Source: Limanda limanda (taxonomy: Eukaryota > Chordata > Actinopteri > Pleuronectiformes > Pleuronectidae). From it: a stretch of DNA of 64,000 bases. This document shows positions 49,182 to 63,200 of this stretch, piece after piece (the first letter of the stretch is position 1; every line of letters begins with the position of its first letter). The translations under genes were made by a program, and so were the position numbers. The DNA lies in the NCBI RefSeq assembly GCF_963576545.1, contig NW_026870413.1, positions 186,001-250,000 of the forward strand, in the 5' to 3' direction. A model generated the notes under the pieces. The model did not search any database. It saw only the letters and a list, made by a program, of their open reading frames with translations, and was not told where the DNA came from.

Positions 49182-49825
49182 GAGATATTCTTGAATAACT
49201 TTTTTTGTGAAGGTCGGAGAGACTTGCAAGTAGGCTCTACCCCCACTAAATGGGGTAGCGCGCATCGATCGGTACCATCCTTGAGCTTCTCCGACTTTCG
49301 GAAGGGTTAGGGTTAGGGTTAGGGATGAAAGCACATAGGAGAAAGAGATATTCTTGAATAACGTTTTTTGTGAAGGTCGGAGAGACTTGCAAGTAGGCTC
49401 TACCCCCACTAAATGGGGTAGCGCGCATCGATCGGTACCATCCTTGAGCTTCTCCGACTTTCGGAAGGGTTAGGGTTAGGGTTAGGGATGAAAGCACATA
49501 GGAGAAAGAGATATTCTTGAATAACTTTTTTTATGAAGGTCGGAGAGACTTGCAAGTAGGCTCTACCCCCACTAAATGGGGTTGCGCGCATCGATCGGTA
49601 CCATCCTTGAGCTTCTCCGACTTTCGGAAGGGTTAGGGTTAGGGTTAGGGATGAAAGCACATAGGAGAAAGAGATATTCTTGAATAACTTTTTTTGTGAA
49701 GGTCGGAGAGACTTGGAAAGTGGTTGCATCTGGACTAATTTGGGTCCTTCAGATCGATTGGTACCATCCCCGAGCTTGTACGACCTTCGGAAGAGGTCGA
49801 CCGACGAAATTCTTCCAAATCTGAG
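48391..49825 (+). repeat. 2404-bp repeat, left copy
   Basis: B units at 48391, 48709, 49027 and 49671 recur at 50795, 51113, 51431 and 52075. The pair shares CCCAAGC (48492 and 50896) and an A unit with GCGCACATC plus GAGCATCTCC (near 48626-48657 and 51030-51061). The right copy also has CTCCAAC at 51061. Confidence 0.83.
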
Positions 49826-49988
49826 GAGATATTCTTGAATAACTTTTTTTGTGAAGGTCGGAGAGACTTGCAAGTAGGCTTTACCCCCACTAAATGGGGT
49901 AGCGCGCATCGATCGGTACCATCCTTGAGCTTCTCCGACTTTCGGAAGGGTTAGGGTTAGGGTTAGGGATGAAAGCACATAGGAGAAA

Positions 49989-50150
49989 GAGATATTCTTG
50001 AATAACCTTTTTTTGAAGGTCGGAGAGACTTGCAAGTAGGCTCTACCCCCACTAAATGGGGTAGCGCGCATCGATCGGTACCATCCTTGAGCTTCTCCGA
50101 CTTTCGGAAGGGTTAGGGTTAGGGTTAGGGATGAAAGCACATAGGAGAAA
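49989..50150 (+). repeat. 162-bp A unit with altered T run
   Basis: The core reads AACC, then T7, then GAAGG, where the consensus has AAC, T7, GTGAAGG. The net change is one base shorter. It is the only A unit whose length changes outside the TTAGGG run. Confidence 0.85.
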
Positions 50151-51112
50151 GAGATATTCTTGAATAACTTTTTTTGTGAAGGTCGGAGAGACTTGGAAAG
50201 TGGTTGCATCTGGACTAATTTGGGTCCTGCGGATCGATTGGTACCATCCCCGAGCTTGTACGACCTTCGGAAGAGGTCGACCGACGAAATTCCCCCAAAT
50301 CTGAGGAGATATTCTTGAATAACTTTTTTTGTGAAGGTCGGAGAGACTTGCAAGTAGGCTCTACCCCCACTAAATGGGGTTGCGCGCATCGATCGGTACC
50401 ATCCTTGAGCTTCTCCGACTTTCGGAAGGGTTAGGGTTAGGGTTAGGGATGAAAGCACATAGGAGAAAGAGATATTCTTGAATAACTTTTTTTGTGAAGG
50501 TCGGAGAGACTTGCAAGTAGGCTCTACCCCCACTAAATGGGGTAGCGCGCATCGATCGGTACCATCCTTGAGCTTCTCCGACTTTCGGAAGGGTTAGGGT
50601 TAGGGTTAGGGATGAAAGCACATAGGAGAAAGAGATATTCTTGAATAACTTTTTTTGTGAAGGTCGGAGAGACTTGCAAGTAGGCTCTACCCCCACTAAA
50701 TGGGGTAGCGCGCATCGATCGGTACCATCCTTGAGCTTCTCCGACTTTCGGAAGGGTTAGGGTTAGGGTTAGGGATGAAAGCACATAGGAGAAAGAGATA
50801 TTCTTGAATAACTTTTTTTGTGAAGGTCGGAGAGACTTGGAAAGTGGTTGCATCTGGACTAATTTGGGTCCTGCGGATCGATTGGTACCATCCCCAAGCT
50901 TGTACGACCTTCGGAAGAGGTCGACCGACGAAATTCCCCCAAATCTGAGGAGATATTCTTGAATAACTTTTTTTGTGAAGGTCGGAGAGACTTGCAAGTA
51001 GGCTCTACCCCCACTAAATGGGGTAGCGCACATCGATCGGTACCATCCTTGAGCATCTCCAACTTTCGGAAGGGTTAGGGTTAGGGTTAGGGATGAAAGC
51101 ACATAGGAGAAA

Positions 51113-54100
51113 GAGATATTCTTGAATAACTTTTTTTGTGAAGGTCGGAGAGACTTGGAAAGTGGTTGCATCTGGACTAATTTGGGTCCTGCAGATCGAT
51201 TGGTACCATCCCCGAGCTTGTACGACCTTCGGAAGAGGTCGACCGACGAAATTCCCCCAAATCTGAGGAGATATTCTTGAATAACTTTTTTTGTGAAGGT
51301 CGGAGAGACTTGCAAGTAGGCTCTACCCCCACTAAATGGGGTAGCGCGCATCGATCGGTACCATCCTTGAGCTTCTCCGACTTTCGGAAGGGTTAGGGTT
51401 AGGGTTAGGGATGAAAGCACATAGGAGAAAGAGATATTCTTGAATAACTTTTTTTGTGAAGGTCGGAGAGACTTGGAAAGTGGTTGCATCTGGACTAATT
51501 TGGGTCCTGCGGATCGATTGGTACCATCCCCGAGCTTGTACGACCTTCGGAAGAGGTCGACCGACGAAATTCCCCCAAATCTGAGGAGATATTCTTGAAT
51601 AACTTTTTTTGTGAAGGTCGGAGAGACTTGCAAGTAGGCTCTACCCCCACTAAATGGGGTAGCGCGCATCGATCGGTACCATCCTTGAGCTTCTCCGACT
51701 TTCGGAAGGGTTAGGGTTAGGGTTAGGGATGAAAGCACATAGGAGAAAGAGATATTCTTGAATAACGTTTTTTGTGAAGGTCGGAGAGACTTGCAAGTAG
51801 GCTCTACCCCCACTAAATGGGGTAGCGCGCATCGATCGGTACCATCCTTGAGCTTCTCCGACTTTTGGAAGGGTTAGGGTTAGGGTTAGGGATGAAAGCA
51901 CATAGGAGAAAGAGATATTCTTGAATAACTTTTTTTGTGAAGGTCGGAGAGACTTGCAAGTAGGCTCTACCCCCACTAAATGGGGTTGCGCGCATCGATC
52001 GGTACCATCCTTGAGCTTCTCCGACTTTCGGAAGGGTTAGGGTTAGGGTTAGGGATGAAAGCACATAGGAGAAAGAGATATTCTTGAATAACTTTTTTTG
52101 TGAAGGTCGGAGAGACTTGGAAAGTGGTTGCATCTGGACTAATTTGGGTCCTGCAGATCGATTGGTACCATCCCCGAGCTTGTACGACCTTCGGAAGAGG
52201 TCGACCGACGAAATTCTTCCAAATCTGAGGAGATATTCTTGAATAACTTTTTTTGTGAAGGTCGGAGAGACTTGCAAGTAGGCTCTACCCCCACTAAATG
52301 GGGTAGCGCGCATCGATCGGTACCATCCTTGAGCTTCTCCGACTTTCGGAAGGGTTAGGGTTAGGGTTAGGGATGAAAGCACATAGGAGAAAGAGATATT
52401 CTTGAATAACTTTTTTGGTGAAGGTCGGAGAGACTTGCAAGTAGGCTCTACCCCCACTAAATGGGGTAGCGCGCATCGATCGGTACCATCCTTGAGCTTC
52501 TCCGACTTTCGGAAGGGTTAGGGTTAGGGTTAGGGATGAAAGCACATAGGAGAAAGAGATATTCTTGAATAACGTTTTTTGTGAAGGTCGGAGAGACTTG
52601 CAAGTAGGCTCTACCCCCACTAAATGGGGTAGCGCGCATCGATCGGTACCATCCTTGAGCTTCTCCGACTTTCGGAAGGGTTAGGGTTAGGGTTAGGGAT
52701 GAAAGCACATAGGAGAAAGAGATATTCTTGAATAACTTTTTTTGTGAAGGTCGGAGAGACTTGCAAGTAGGCTCTACCCCCACTAAATGGGGTTGCGCGC
52801 ATCGATCGGTACCATCCTTGAGCTTCTCCGACTTTCGGAAGGGTTAGGGTTAGGGTTAGGGATGAAAGCACATAGGAGAAAGAGATATTCTTGAATAACT
52901 TTTTTTGTGAAGGTCGGAGAGACTTGGAAAGTGGTTGCATCTGGACTAATTTGGGTCCTGCAGATCGATTGGTACCATCCCCGAGCTTGTACGACCTTCG
53001 GAAGAGGTCGACCGACGAAATTCCCCCAAATCTGAGGAGATATTCTTGAATAACTTTTTTTGTGAAGGTCGGAGAGACTTGCAAGTAGGCTCTACCCCCA
53101 CTAAATGGGGTAGCGCGCATCGATCGGTACCATCCTTGAGCTTCTCCGACTTTCGGAAGGGTTAGGGTTAGGGTTAGGGATGAAAGCACATAGGAGAAAG
53201 AGATATTCTTGAATAACTTTTTTTGTGAAGGTCGGAGAGACTTGGAAAGTGGTTGCATCTGGACTAATTTGGGTCCTGCAGATCGATTGGTACCATCCCC
53301 GAGCTTGTACGACCTTCGGAAGAGGTCGACCGACGAAATTCCCCCAAATCTGAGGAGATATTCTTGAATAACTTTTTTTGTGAAGGTCGGAGAGACTTGC
53401 AAGTAGGCTCTACCCCCACTAAATGGGGTAGCGCGCATCGATCGGTACCATCCTTGAGCTTCTCCGACTTTCGGAAGGGTTAGGGTTAGGGTTAGGGATG
53501 AAAGCACATAGGAGAAAGAGATATTCTTGAATAACTTTTTTTGTGAAGGTCGGAGAGACTTGGAAAGTGGTTGCATCTGGACTAATTTGGGTCCTGCGGA
53601 TCGATTGGTACCATCCCCGAGCTTGTACGACCTTCGGAAGAGGTCGACCGACGAAATTCTTCCAAATCTGAGGAGATATTCTTGAATAACTTTTTTTGTG
53701 AAGGTCGGAGAGACTTGCAAGTAGGCTCTACCCCCACTAAATGGGGTAGCGCGCATCGATCGGTACCATCCTTGAGCTTCTCCGACTTTCGGAAGGGTTA
53801 GGGTTAGGGTTAGGGATGAAAGCACATAGGAGAAAGAGATATTCTTGAATAACTTTTTTGGTGAAGGTCGGAGAGACTTGGAAAGTGGTTGCATCTGGAC
53901 TAATTTGGGTCCTGCAGATCGATTGGTACCATCCCCGAGCTTGTACGACCTTCGGAAGAGGTCGACCGACGAAATTCTTCCAAATCTGAGGAGATATTCT
54001 TGAATAACTTTTTTTGTGAAGGTCGGAGAGACTTGCAAGTAGGCTCTACCCCCACTAAATGGGGTAGCGCGCATCGATCGGTACCATCCTTGAGCTTCTC

Positions 54101-54308
54101 CGACTTTCGGAAGGGTTAGGGTTAGGGTTAGGGATGAAAGCACATAGGAGAAAGAGATATTCTTGAATAACTTTTTTTGTGAAGGTCGGAGAGACTTGGA
54201 AAGTGGTTGCATCTGGACTAATTTGGGTCCTGCGGATCGATTGGTACCATCCCCAAGCTTGTACGACCTTCGGAAGAGGTCGACCGACGAAATTCCCCCA
54301 AATCTGAG
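51113..54308 (+). repeat. 5757-bp higher-order repeat, copy 2
   Basis: Copy of 45362-48545 in which the paired A units keep the full TTAGGG count. Some single-base markers have moved: CCCAAGC is at 54254 here and at 48492 in copy 1, while the CCGCGAGC of 47854 is missing. The copies have therefore diverged since duplication. Confidence 0.8.
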
Positions 54309-55447
54309 GAGATATTCTTGAATAACTTTTTTTGTGAAGGTCGGAGAGACTTGCAAGTAGGCTCTACCCCCACTAAATGGGGTAGCGCGCATCGATCGGT
54401 ACCATCCTTGAGCTTCTCCGACTTTCGGAAGGGTTAGGGTTAGGGTTAGGGATGAAAGCACATAGGAGAAAGAGATATTCTTGAATAACTTTTTTTGTGA
54501 AGGTCGGAGAGACTTGCAAGTAGGCTCTACCCCCACTAAATGGGGTTGCGCGCATCGATCGGTACCATCCTTGAGCTTCTCCGACTTTCGGAAGGGTTAG
54601 GGTTAGGGTTAGGGTTAGGGATGAAAGCACATAGGAGAAAGAGATATTCTTGAATAACTTTTTTTGTGAAGGTCGGAGAGACTTGGAAAGTGGTTGCATC
54701 TGGACTAATTTGGGTCCTGCAGATCGATTGGTACCATCCCCGAGCTTGTACGACCTTCGGAAGAGGTCGACCGACGAAATTCTTCCAAATCTGAGGAGAT
54801 ATTCTTGAATAACTTTTTTTGTGAAGGTCGGAGAGACTTGCAAGTAGGCTCTACCCCCACTAAATGGGGTAGCGCGCATCGATCGGTACCATCCTTGAGC
54901 TTCTCCGACTTTCGGAAGGGTTAGGGTTAGGGTTAGGGATGAAAGCACATAGGAGAAAGAGATATTCTTGAATAACTTTTTTGGTGAAGGTCGGAGAGAC
55001 TTGCAAGTAGGCTCTACCCCCACTAAATGGGGTAGCGCGCATCGATCGGTACCATCCTTGAGCTTCTCCGACTTTCGGAAGGGTTAGGGTTAGGGTTAGG
55101 GATGAAAGCACATAGGAGAAAGAGATATTCTTGAATAACGTTTTTTGTGAAGGTCGAAGAGACTTGCAAGTAGGCTCTACCCCCACTAAATGGGGTAGCG
55201 CGCATCGATCGGTACCATCCTTGAGCTTCTCCGACTTTCGGAAGGGTTAGGGTTAGGGTTAGGGATGAAAGCACATAGGAGAAAGAGATATTCTTGAATA
55301 ACTTTTTTTGTGAAGGTCGGAGAGACTTGCAAGTAGGCTCTACCCCCACTAAATGGGGTTGCGCGCATCGATCGGTACCATCCTTGAGCTTCTCCGACTT
55401 TCGGAAGGGTTAGGGTTAGGGTTAGGGATGAAAGCACATAGGAGAAA

Positions 55448-58400
55448 GAGATATTCTTGAATAACTTTTTTTGTGAAGGTCGGAGAGACTTGGAAAGTGG
55501 TTGCATCTGGACTAATTTGGGTCCTGCAGATCGATTGGTACCATCCCCGAGCTTGTACGACCTTCGGAAGAGGTCGACCGACGAAATTCCCCCAAATCTG
55601 AGGAGATATTCTTGAATAACTTTTTTTGTGAAGGTCGGAGAGACTTGCAAGTAGGCTCTACCCCCACTAAATGGGGTAGCGCGCATCGATCGGTACCATC
55701 TTTGAGCTTCTCCGACTTTCGGAAGGGTTAGGGTTAGGGTTAGGGATGAAAGCACATAGGAGAAAGAGATATTCTTGAATAACTTTTTTTGTGAAGGTCG
55801 GAGAGACTTGCAAGTAGGCTCTACCCCCACTAAATGGGGTTGCGCGCATCGATCGGTACCATCCTTGAGCTTCTCCGACTTTCGGAAGGGTTAGGGTTAG
55901 GGTTAGGGATGAAAGCACATAGGAGAAAGAGATATTCTTGAATAACTTTTTTTGTGAAGGTCGGAGAGACTTGGAAAGTGGTTGCATCTGGACTAATTTG
56001 GGTCCTGCAGATCGATTGGTACCATCCCCGAGCTTGTACGACCTTCGGAAGAGGTCGACCGACGAAATTCCCCCAAATCTGAGGAGATATTCTTGAATAA
56101 CTTTTTTTGTGAAGGTCGGAGAGACTTGCAAGTAGGCTCTACCCCCACTAAATGGGGTAGCGCGCATCGATCGGTACCATCCTTGAGCTTCTCCGACTTT
56201 CGGAAGGGTTAGGGTTAGGGTTAGGGATGAAAGCACATAGGAGAAAGAGATATTCTTGAATAACGTTTTTTGTGAAGGTCGGAGAGACTTGCAAGTAGGC
56301 TCTACCCCCACTAAATGGGGTAGCGCGCATCGATCGGTACCATCCTTGAGCTTCTCCGACTTTCGGAAGGGTTAGGGTTAGGGTTAGGGATGAAAGCACA
56401 TAGGAGAAAGAGATATTCTTGAATAACTTTTTTTGTGAAGGTCGGAGAGACTTGCAAGTAGGCTCTACCCCCACTAAATGGGGTTGCGCGCATCGATCGG
56501 TACCATCCTTGAGCTTCTCCGACTTTCGGAAGGGTTAGGGTTAGGGTTAGGGATGAAAGCACATAGGAGAAAGAGATATTCTTGAATAACTTTTTTTGTG
56601 AAGGTCGGAGAGACTTGGAAAGTGGTTGCATCTGGACTAATTTGGGTCCTGCAGATCGATTGGTACCATCCCCGAGCTTGTACGACCTTCGGAAGAGGTC
56701 GACCGACGAAATTCTTCCAAATCTGAGGAGATATTCTTGAATAACTTTTTTTGTGAAGGTCGGAGAGACTTGCAAGTAGGCTCTACCCCCACTAAATGGG
56801 GTAGCGCGCATCGATCGGTACCATCCTTGAGCTTCTCCGACTTTCGGAAGGGTTAGGGTTAGGGTTAGGGATGAAAGCACATAGGAGAAAGAGATATTCT
56901 TGAATAACTTTTTTTGTGAAGGTCGGAGAGACTTGCAAGTAGGCTCTACCCCCACTAAATGGGGTAGCGCGCATCGATCGGTACCATCCTTGAGCTTCTC
57001 CGACTTTCGGAAGGGTTAGGGTTAGGGTTAGGGATGAAAGCACATAGGAGAAAGAGATATTCTTGAATAACTTTTTTTGTGAAGGTCGGAGAGACTTGCA
57101 AGTAGGCTCTACCCCCACTAAATGGGGTAGCGCGCATCGATCGGTACCATCCTTGAGCTTCTCCGACTTTCGGAAGGGTTAGGGTTAGGGTTAGGGATGA
57201 AAGCACATAGGAGAAAGAGATATTCTTGAATAACTTTTTTTGTGAAGGTCGGAGAGACTTGGAAAGTGGTTGCATCTGGACTAATTTGGGTCCTGCAGAT
57301 CGATTGGTACCATCCCCGAGCTTGTACGACCTTCGGAAGAGGTCGACCGACGAAATTCCCCCAAATCTGAGGAGATATTCTTGAATAACTTTTTTTGTGA
57401 AGGTCGGAGAGACTTGCAAGTAGGCTCTACCCCCACTAAATGGGGTAGCGCGCATCGATCGGTACCATCCTTGAGCTTCTCCGACTTTCGGAAGGGTTAG
57501 GGTTAGGGTTAGGGATGAAAGCACATAGGAGAAAGAGATATTCTTGAATAACCTTTTTTGTGAAGGTCGGAGAGACTTGCAAGTAGGCTCTACCCCCACT
57601 AAATGGGGTAGCGCGCATCGATCGGTACCATCCTTGAGCTTCTCCGACTTTCGGAAGGGTTAGGGTTAGGGTTAGGGATGAAAGCACATAGGAGAAAGAG
57701 ATATTCTTGAATAACTTTTTTTGTGAAGGTCGGAGAGACTTGGAAAGTGGTTGCATCTGGACTAATTTGGGTCCTGCGGATCGATTGGTACCATCCCCGA
57801 GCTTGTACGACCTTCGGAAGAGGTCGACCGACGAAATTCCCCCAAATCTGAGGAGATATTCTTGAATAACTTTTTTTGTGAAGGTCGGAGAGACTTGCAA
57901 GTAGGCTCTACCCCCACTAAATGGGGTTGCGCGCATCGATCGGTACCATCCTTGAGCTTCTCCGACTTTCGGAAGGGTTAGGGTTAGGGTTAGGGATGAA
58001 AGCACATAGGAGAAAGAGATATTCTTGAATAACTTTTTTTGTGAAGGTCGGAGAGACTTGCAAGTAGGCTCTACCCCCACTAAATGGGGTAGCGCGCATC
58101 GATCGGTACCATCCTTGAGCTTCTCCGACTTTCGGAAGGGTTAGGGTTAGGGTTAGGGATGAAAGCACATAGGAGAAAGAGATATTCTTGAATAACTTTT
58201 TTTGTGAAGGTCGGAGAGACTTGCAAGTAGGCTCTACCCCCACTAAATGGGGTAGCGCGCATCGATCGGTACCATCCTTGAGCTTCTCCGACTTTCGGAA
58301 GGGTTAGGGTTAGGGTTAGGGATGAAAGCACATAGGAGAAAGAGATATTCTTGAATAACTTTTTTTGTGAAGGTCGGAGAGACTTGGAAAGTGGTTGCAT

Positions 58401-59140
58401 CTGGACTAATTTGGGTCCTGCAGATCGATTGGTACCATCCCCGAGCTTGTACGACCTTCGGAAGAGGTCGACCGACGAAATTCCCCCAAATCTGAGGAGA
58501 TATTCTTGAATAACTTTTTTTGTGAAGGTCGGAGAGACTTGCAAGTAGGCTCTACCCCCACTAAATGGGGTAGCGCGCAACGATCGGTACCATCTTTGAG
58601 CTTCTCCGACTTTCGGAAGGGTTAGGGTTAGGGTTAGGGATGAAAGCACATAGGAGAAAGAGATATTCTTGAATAACTTTTTTTGTGAAGGTCGGAGAGA
58701 CTTGGAAAGTGGTTGCATCTGGACTAATTTGGGTCCTGCAGATCGATTGGTACCATCCCCGAGCTTGTACGACCTTCGGAAGAGGTCGACCGACGAAATT
58801 CCCCCAAATCTGAGGAGATATTCTTGAATAACTTTTTTTGTGAAGGTCGGAGAGACTTGCAAGTAGGCTCTACCCCCACTAAATGGGGTAGCGCGCATCG
58901 ATCGGTACCATCCTTGAGCTTCTCCGACTTTCGGAAGGGTTAGGGTTAGGGTTAGGGATGAAAGCACATAGGAGAAAGAGATATTCTTGAATAACTTTTT
59001 TTGTGAAGGTCGGAGAGACTTGCAAGTAGGCTCTACCCCCACTAAATGGGGTAGCGCGCATCGATCGGTACCATCCTTGAGCTTCTCCGACTTTCGGAAG
59101 GGTTAGGGTTAGGGTTAGGGATGAAAGCACATAGGAGAAA
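55448..59140 (+). repeat. 4818-bp higher-order repeat, copy 1
   Basis: All seven B starts recur 4818 bp downstream. Private variants agree: GCGCAACGATCGG at 58580 and 63398, AACCTTTTTTG near 57552 and 62370, and AACGTTTTTT near 56264 and 61082. Between the copies lie B units at 59141 and 59622 with GCGGATC form. Confidence 0.9.
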
Positions 59141-60265
59141 GAGATATTCTTGAATAACTTTTTTTGTGAAGGTCGGAGAGACTTGGAAAGTGGTTGCATC
59201 TGGACTAATTTGGGTCCTGCGGATCGATTGGTACCATCCCCGAGCTTGTACGACCTTCGGAAGAGGTCGACCGACGAAATTCCCCCAAATCTGAGGAGAT
59301 ATTCTTGAATAACTTTTTTTGTGAAGGTCGGAGAGACTTGCAAGTAGGCTCTACCCCCACTAAATGGGGTAGCGCGCATCGATCGGTACCATCCTTGAGC
59401 TTCTCCGACTTTCGGAAGGGTTAGGGTTAGGGTTAGGGATGAAAGCACATAGGAGAAAGAGATATTCTTGAATAACTTTTTTTGTGAAGGTCGGAGAGAC
59501 TTGCAAGTAGGCTCTACCCCCACTAAATGGGGTAGCGCGCATCGATCGGTACCATCCTTGAGCTTCTCCGACTTTCGGAAGGGTTAGGGTTAGGGTTAGG
59601 GATGAAAGCACATAGGAGAAAGAGATATTCTTGAATAACTTTTTTTGTGAAGGTCGGAGAGACTTGGAAAGTGGTTGCATCTGGACTAATTTGGGTCCTG
59701 CGGATCGATTGGTACCATCCCCGAGCTTGTACGACCTTCGGAAGAGGTCGACCGACGAAATTCCCCCAAATCTGAGGAGATATTCTTGAATAACTTTTTT
59801 TGTGAAGGTCGGAGAGACTTGCAAGTAGGCTCTACCCCCACTAAATGGGGTTGCGCGCATCGATCGGTACCATCCTTGAGCTTCTCCGACTTTCGGAAGG
59901 GTTAGGGTTAGGGTTAGGGATGAAAGCACATAGGAGAAAGAGATATTCTTGAATAACTTTTTTTGTGAAGGTCGGAGAGACTTGCAAGTAGGCTCTACCC
60001 CCACTAAATGGGGTAGCGCGCATCGATCGGTACCATCCTTGAGCTTCTCCGACTTTCGGAAGGGTTAGGGTTAGGGTTAGGGTTGAAAGCACATAGGAGA
60101 AAGAGATATTCTTGAATAACTTTTTTTGTGAAGGTCGGAGAGACTTGCAAGTAGGCTCTACCCCCACTAAATGGGGTAGCGCGCATCGATCGGTACCATC
60201 CTTGAGCTTCTCCGACTTTCGGAAGGGTTAGGGTTAGGGTTAGGGATGAAAGCACATAGGAGAAA

Positions 60266-63200
60266 GAGATATTCTTGAATAACTTTTTTTGTGAAGGTCG
60301 GAGAGACTTGGAAAGTGGTTGCATCTGGACTAATTTGGGTCCTGCAGATCGATTGGTACCATCCCCGAGCTTGTACGACCTTCGGAAGAGGTCGACCGAC
60401 GAAATTCCCCCAAATCTGAGGAGATATTCTTGAATAACTTTTTTTGTGAAGGTCGGAGAGACTTGCAAGTAGGCTCTACCCCCACTAAATGGGGTAGCGC
60501 GCATCGATCGGTACCATCTTTGAGCTTCTCCGACTTTCGGAAGGGTTAGGGTTAGGGTTAGGGATGAAAGCACATAGGAGAAAGAGATATTCTTGAATAA
60601 CTTTTTTTGTGAAGGTCGGAGAGACTTGCAAGTAGGCTCTACCCCCACTAAATGGGGTTGCGCGCATCGATCGGTACCATCCTTGAGCTTCTCCGACTTT
60701 CGGAAGGGTTAGGGTTAGGGTTAGGGATGAAAGCACATAGGAGAAAGAGATATTCTTGAATAACTTTTTTTGTGAAGGTCGGAGAGACTTGGAAAGTGGT
60801 TGCATCTGGACTAATTTGGGTCCTGCAGATCGATTGGTACCATCCCCGAGCTTGTACGACCTTCGGAAGAGGTCGACCGACGAAATTCCCCCAAATCTGA
60901 GGAGATATTCTTGAATAACTTTTTTTGTGAAGGTCGGAGAGACTTGCAAGTAGGCTCTACCCCCACTAAATGGGGTAGCGCGCATCGATCGGTACCATCC
61001 TTGAGCTTCTCCGACTTTCGGAAGGGTTAGGGTTAGGGTTAGGGATGAAAGCACATAGGAGAAAGAGATATTCTTGAATAACGTTTTTTGTGAAGGTCGG
61101 AGAGACTTGCAAGTAGGCTCTACCCCCACTAAATGGGGTAGCGCGCATCGATCGGTACCATCCTTGAGCTTCTCCGACTTTCGGAAGGGTTAGGGTTAGG
61201 GTTAGGGATGAAAGCACATAGGAGAAAGAGATATTCTTGAATAACTTTTTTTGTGAAGGTCGGAGAGACTTGCAAGTAGGCTCTACCCCCACTAAATGGG
61301 GTTGCGCGCATCGATCGGTACCATCCTTGAGCTTCTCCGACTTTCGGAAGGGTTAGGGTTAGGGTTAGGGATGAAAGCACATAGGAGAAAGAGATATTCT
61401 TGAATAACTTTTTTTGTGAAGGTCGGAGAGACTTGGAAAGTGGTTGCATCTGGACTAATTTGGGTCCTGCAGATCGATTGGTACCATCCCCGAGCTTGTA
61501 CGACCTTCGGAAGAGGTCGACCGACGAAATTCTTCCAAATCTGAGGAGATATTCTTGAATAACTTTTTTTGTGAAGGTCGGAGAGACTTGCAAGTAGGCT
61601 CTACCCCCACTAAATGGGGTAGCGCGCATCGATCGGTACCATCCTTGAGCTTCTCCGACTTTCGGAAGGGTTAGGGTTAGGGTTAGGGATGAAAGCACAT
61701 AGGAGAAAGAGATATTCTTGAATAACTTTTTTTGTGAAGGTCGGAGAGACTTGCAAGTAGGCTCTACCCCCACTAAATGGGGTAGCGCGCATCGATCGGT
61801 ACCATCCTTGAGCTTCTCCGACTTTCGGAAGGGTTAGGGTTAGGGTTAGGGATGAAAGCACATAGGAGAAAGAGATATTCTTGAATAACTTTTTTTGTGA
61901 AGGTCGGAGAGACTTGCAAGTAGGCTCTACCCCCACTAAATGGGGTAGCGCGCATCGATCGGTACCATCCTTGAGCTTCTCCGACTTTCGGAAGGGTTAG
62001 GGTTAGGGTTAGGGATGAAAGCACATAGGAGAAAGAGATATTCTTGAATAACTTTTTTTGTGAAGGTCGGAGAGACTTGGAAAGTGGTTGCATCTGGACT
62101 AATTTGGGTCCTGCAGATCGATTGGTACCATCCCCGAGCTTGTACGACCTTCGGAAGAGGTCGACCGACGAAATTCCCCCAAATCTGAGGAGATATTCTT
62201 GAATAACTTTTTTTGTGAAGGTCGGAGAGACTTGCAAGTAGGCTCTACCCCCACTAAATGGGGTAGCGCGCATCGATCGGTACCATCCTTGAGCTTCTCC
62301 GACTTTCGGAAGGGTTAGGGTTAGGGTTAGGGATGAAAGCACATAGGAGAAAGAGATATTCTTGAATAACCTTTTTTGTGAAGGTCGGAGAGACTTGCAA
62401 GTAGGCTCTACCCCCACTAAATGGGGTAGCGCGCATCGATCGGTACCATCCTTGAGCTTCTCCGACTTTCGGAAGGGTTAGGGTTAGGGTTAGGGATGAA
62501 AGCACATAGGAGAAAGAGATATTCTTGAATAACTTTTTTTGTGAAGGTCGGAGAGACTTGGAAAGTGGTTGCATCTGGACTAATTTGGGTCCTGCGGATC
62601 GATTGGTACCATCCCCGAGCTTGTACGACCTTCGGAAGAGGTCGACCGACGAAATTCCCCCAAATCTGAGGAGATATTCTTGAATAACTTTTTTTGTGAA
62701 GGTCGGAGAGACTTGCAAGTAGGCTCTACCCCCACTAAATGGGGTTGCGCGCATCGATCGGTACCATCCTTGAGCTTCTCCGACTTTCGGAAGGGTTAGG
62801 GTTAGGGTTAGGGATGAAAGCACATAGGAGAAAGAGATATTCTTGAATAACTTTTTTTGTGAAGGTCGGAGAGACTTGCAAGTAGGCTCTACCCCCACTA
62901 AATGGGGTAGCGCGCATCGATCGGTACCATCCTTGAGCTTCTCCGACTTTCGGAAGGGTTAGGGTTAGGGTTAGGGATGAAAGCACATAGGAGAAAGAGA
63001 TATTCTTGAATAACTTTTTTTGTGAAGGTCGGAGAGACTTGCAAGTAGGCTCTACCCCCACTAAATGGGGTAGCGCGCATCGATCGGTACCATCCTTGAG
63101 CTTCTCCGACTTTCGGAAGGGTTAGGGTTAGGGTTAGGGATGAAAGCACATAGGAGAAAGAGATATTCTTGAATAACTTTTTTTGTGAAGGTCGGAGAGA

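Larger units (their letters stand above)
45042..54795 (+). repeat. Array segment 6, diverged sub-array rich in A-B dimers
   Basis: B units begin at 45362, 45674, 46318, 47125, 47437, 47755, 48073, 48391, 48709, 49027, 49671, 50151, 50795, 51113, 51431, 52075, 52882, 53200, 53518, 53836, 54154 and 54641. A runs of one dominate. New variants appear here that are absent to the left: AACGTTTTTT and TTTTTTGGTG in the core T run, ATTCTTCC for ATTCCCCC in the B tail, CCCAAGC in B module 3 and CATCTTTGAGC in A module 3. A size variants are 157 bp (45205-45361, 45517-45673, 47280-47436), 162 bp (49989-50150) and 169 bp (54472-54640). No gene is seen. Confidence 0.88.
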
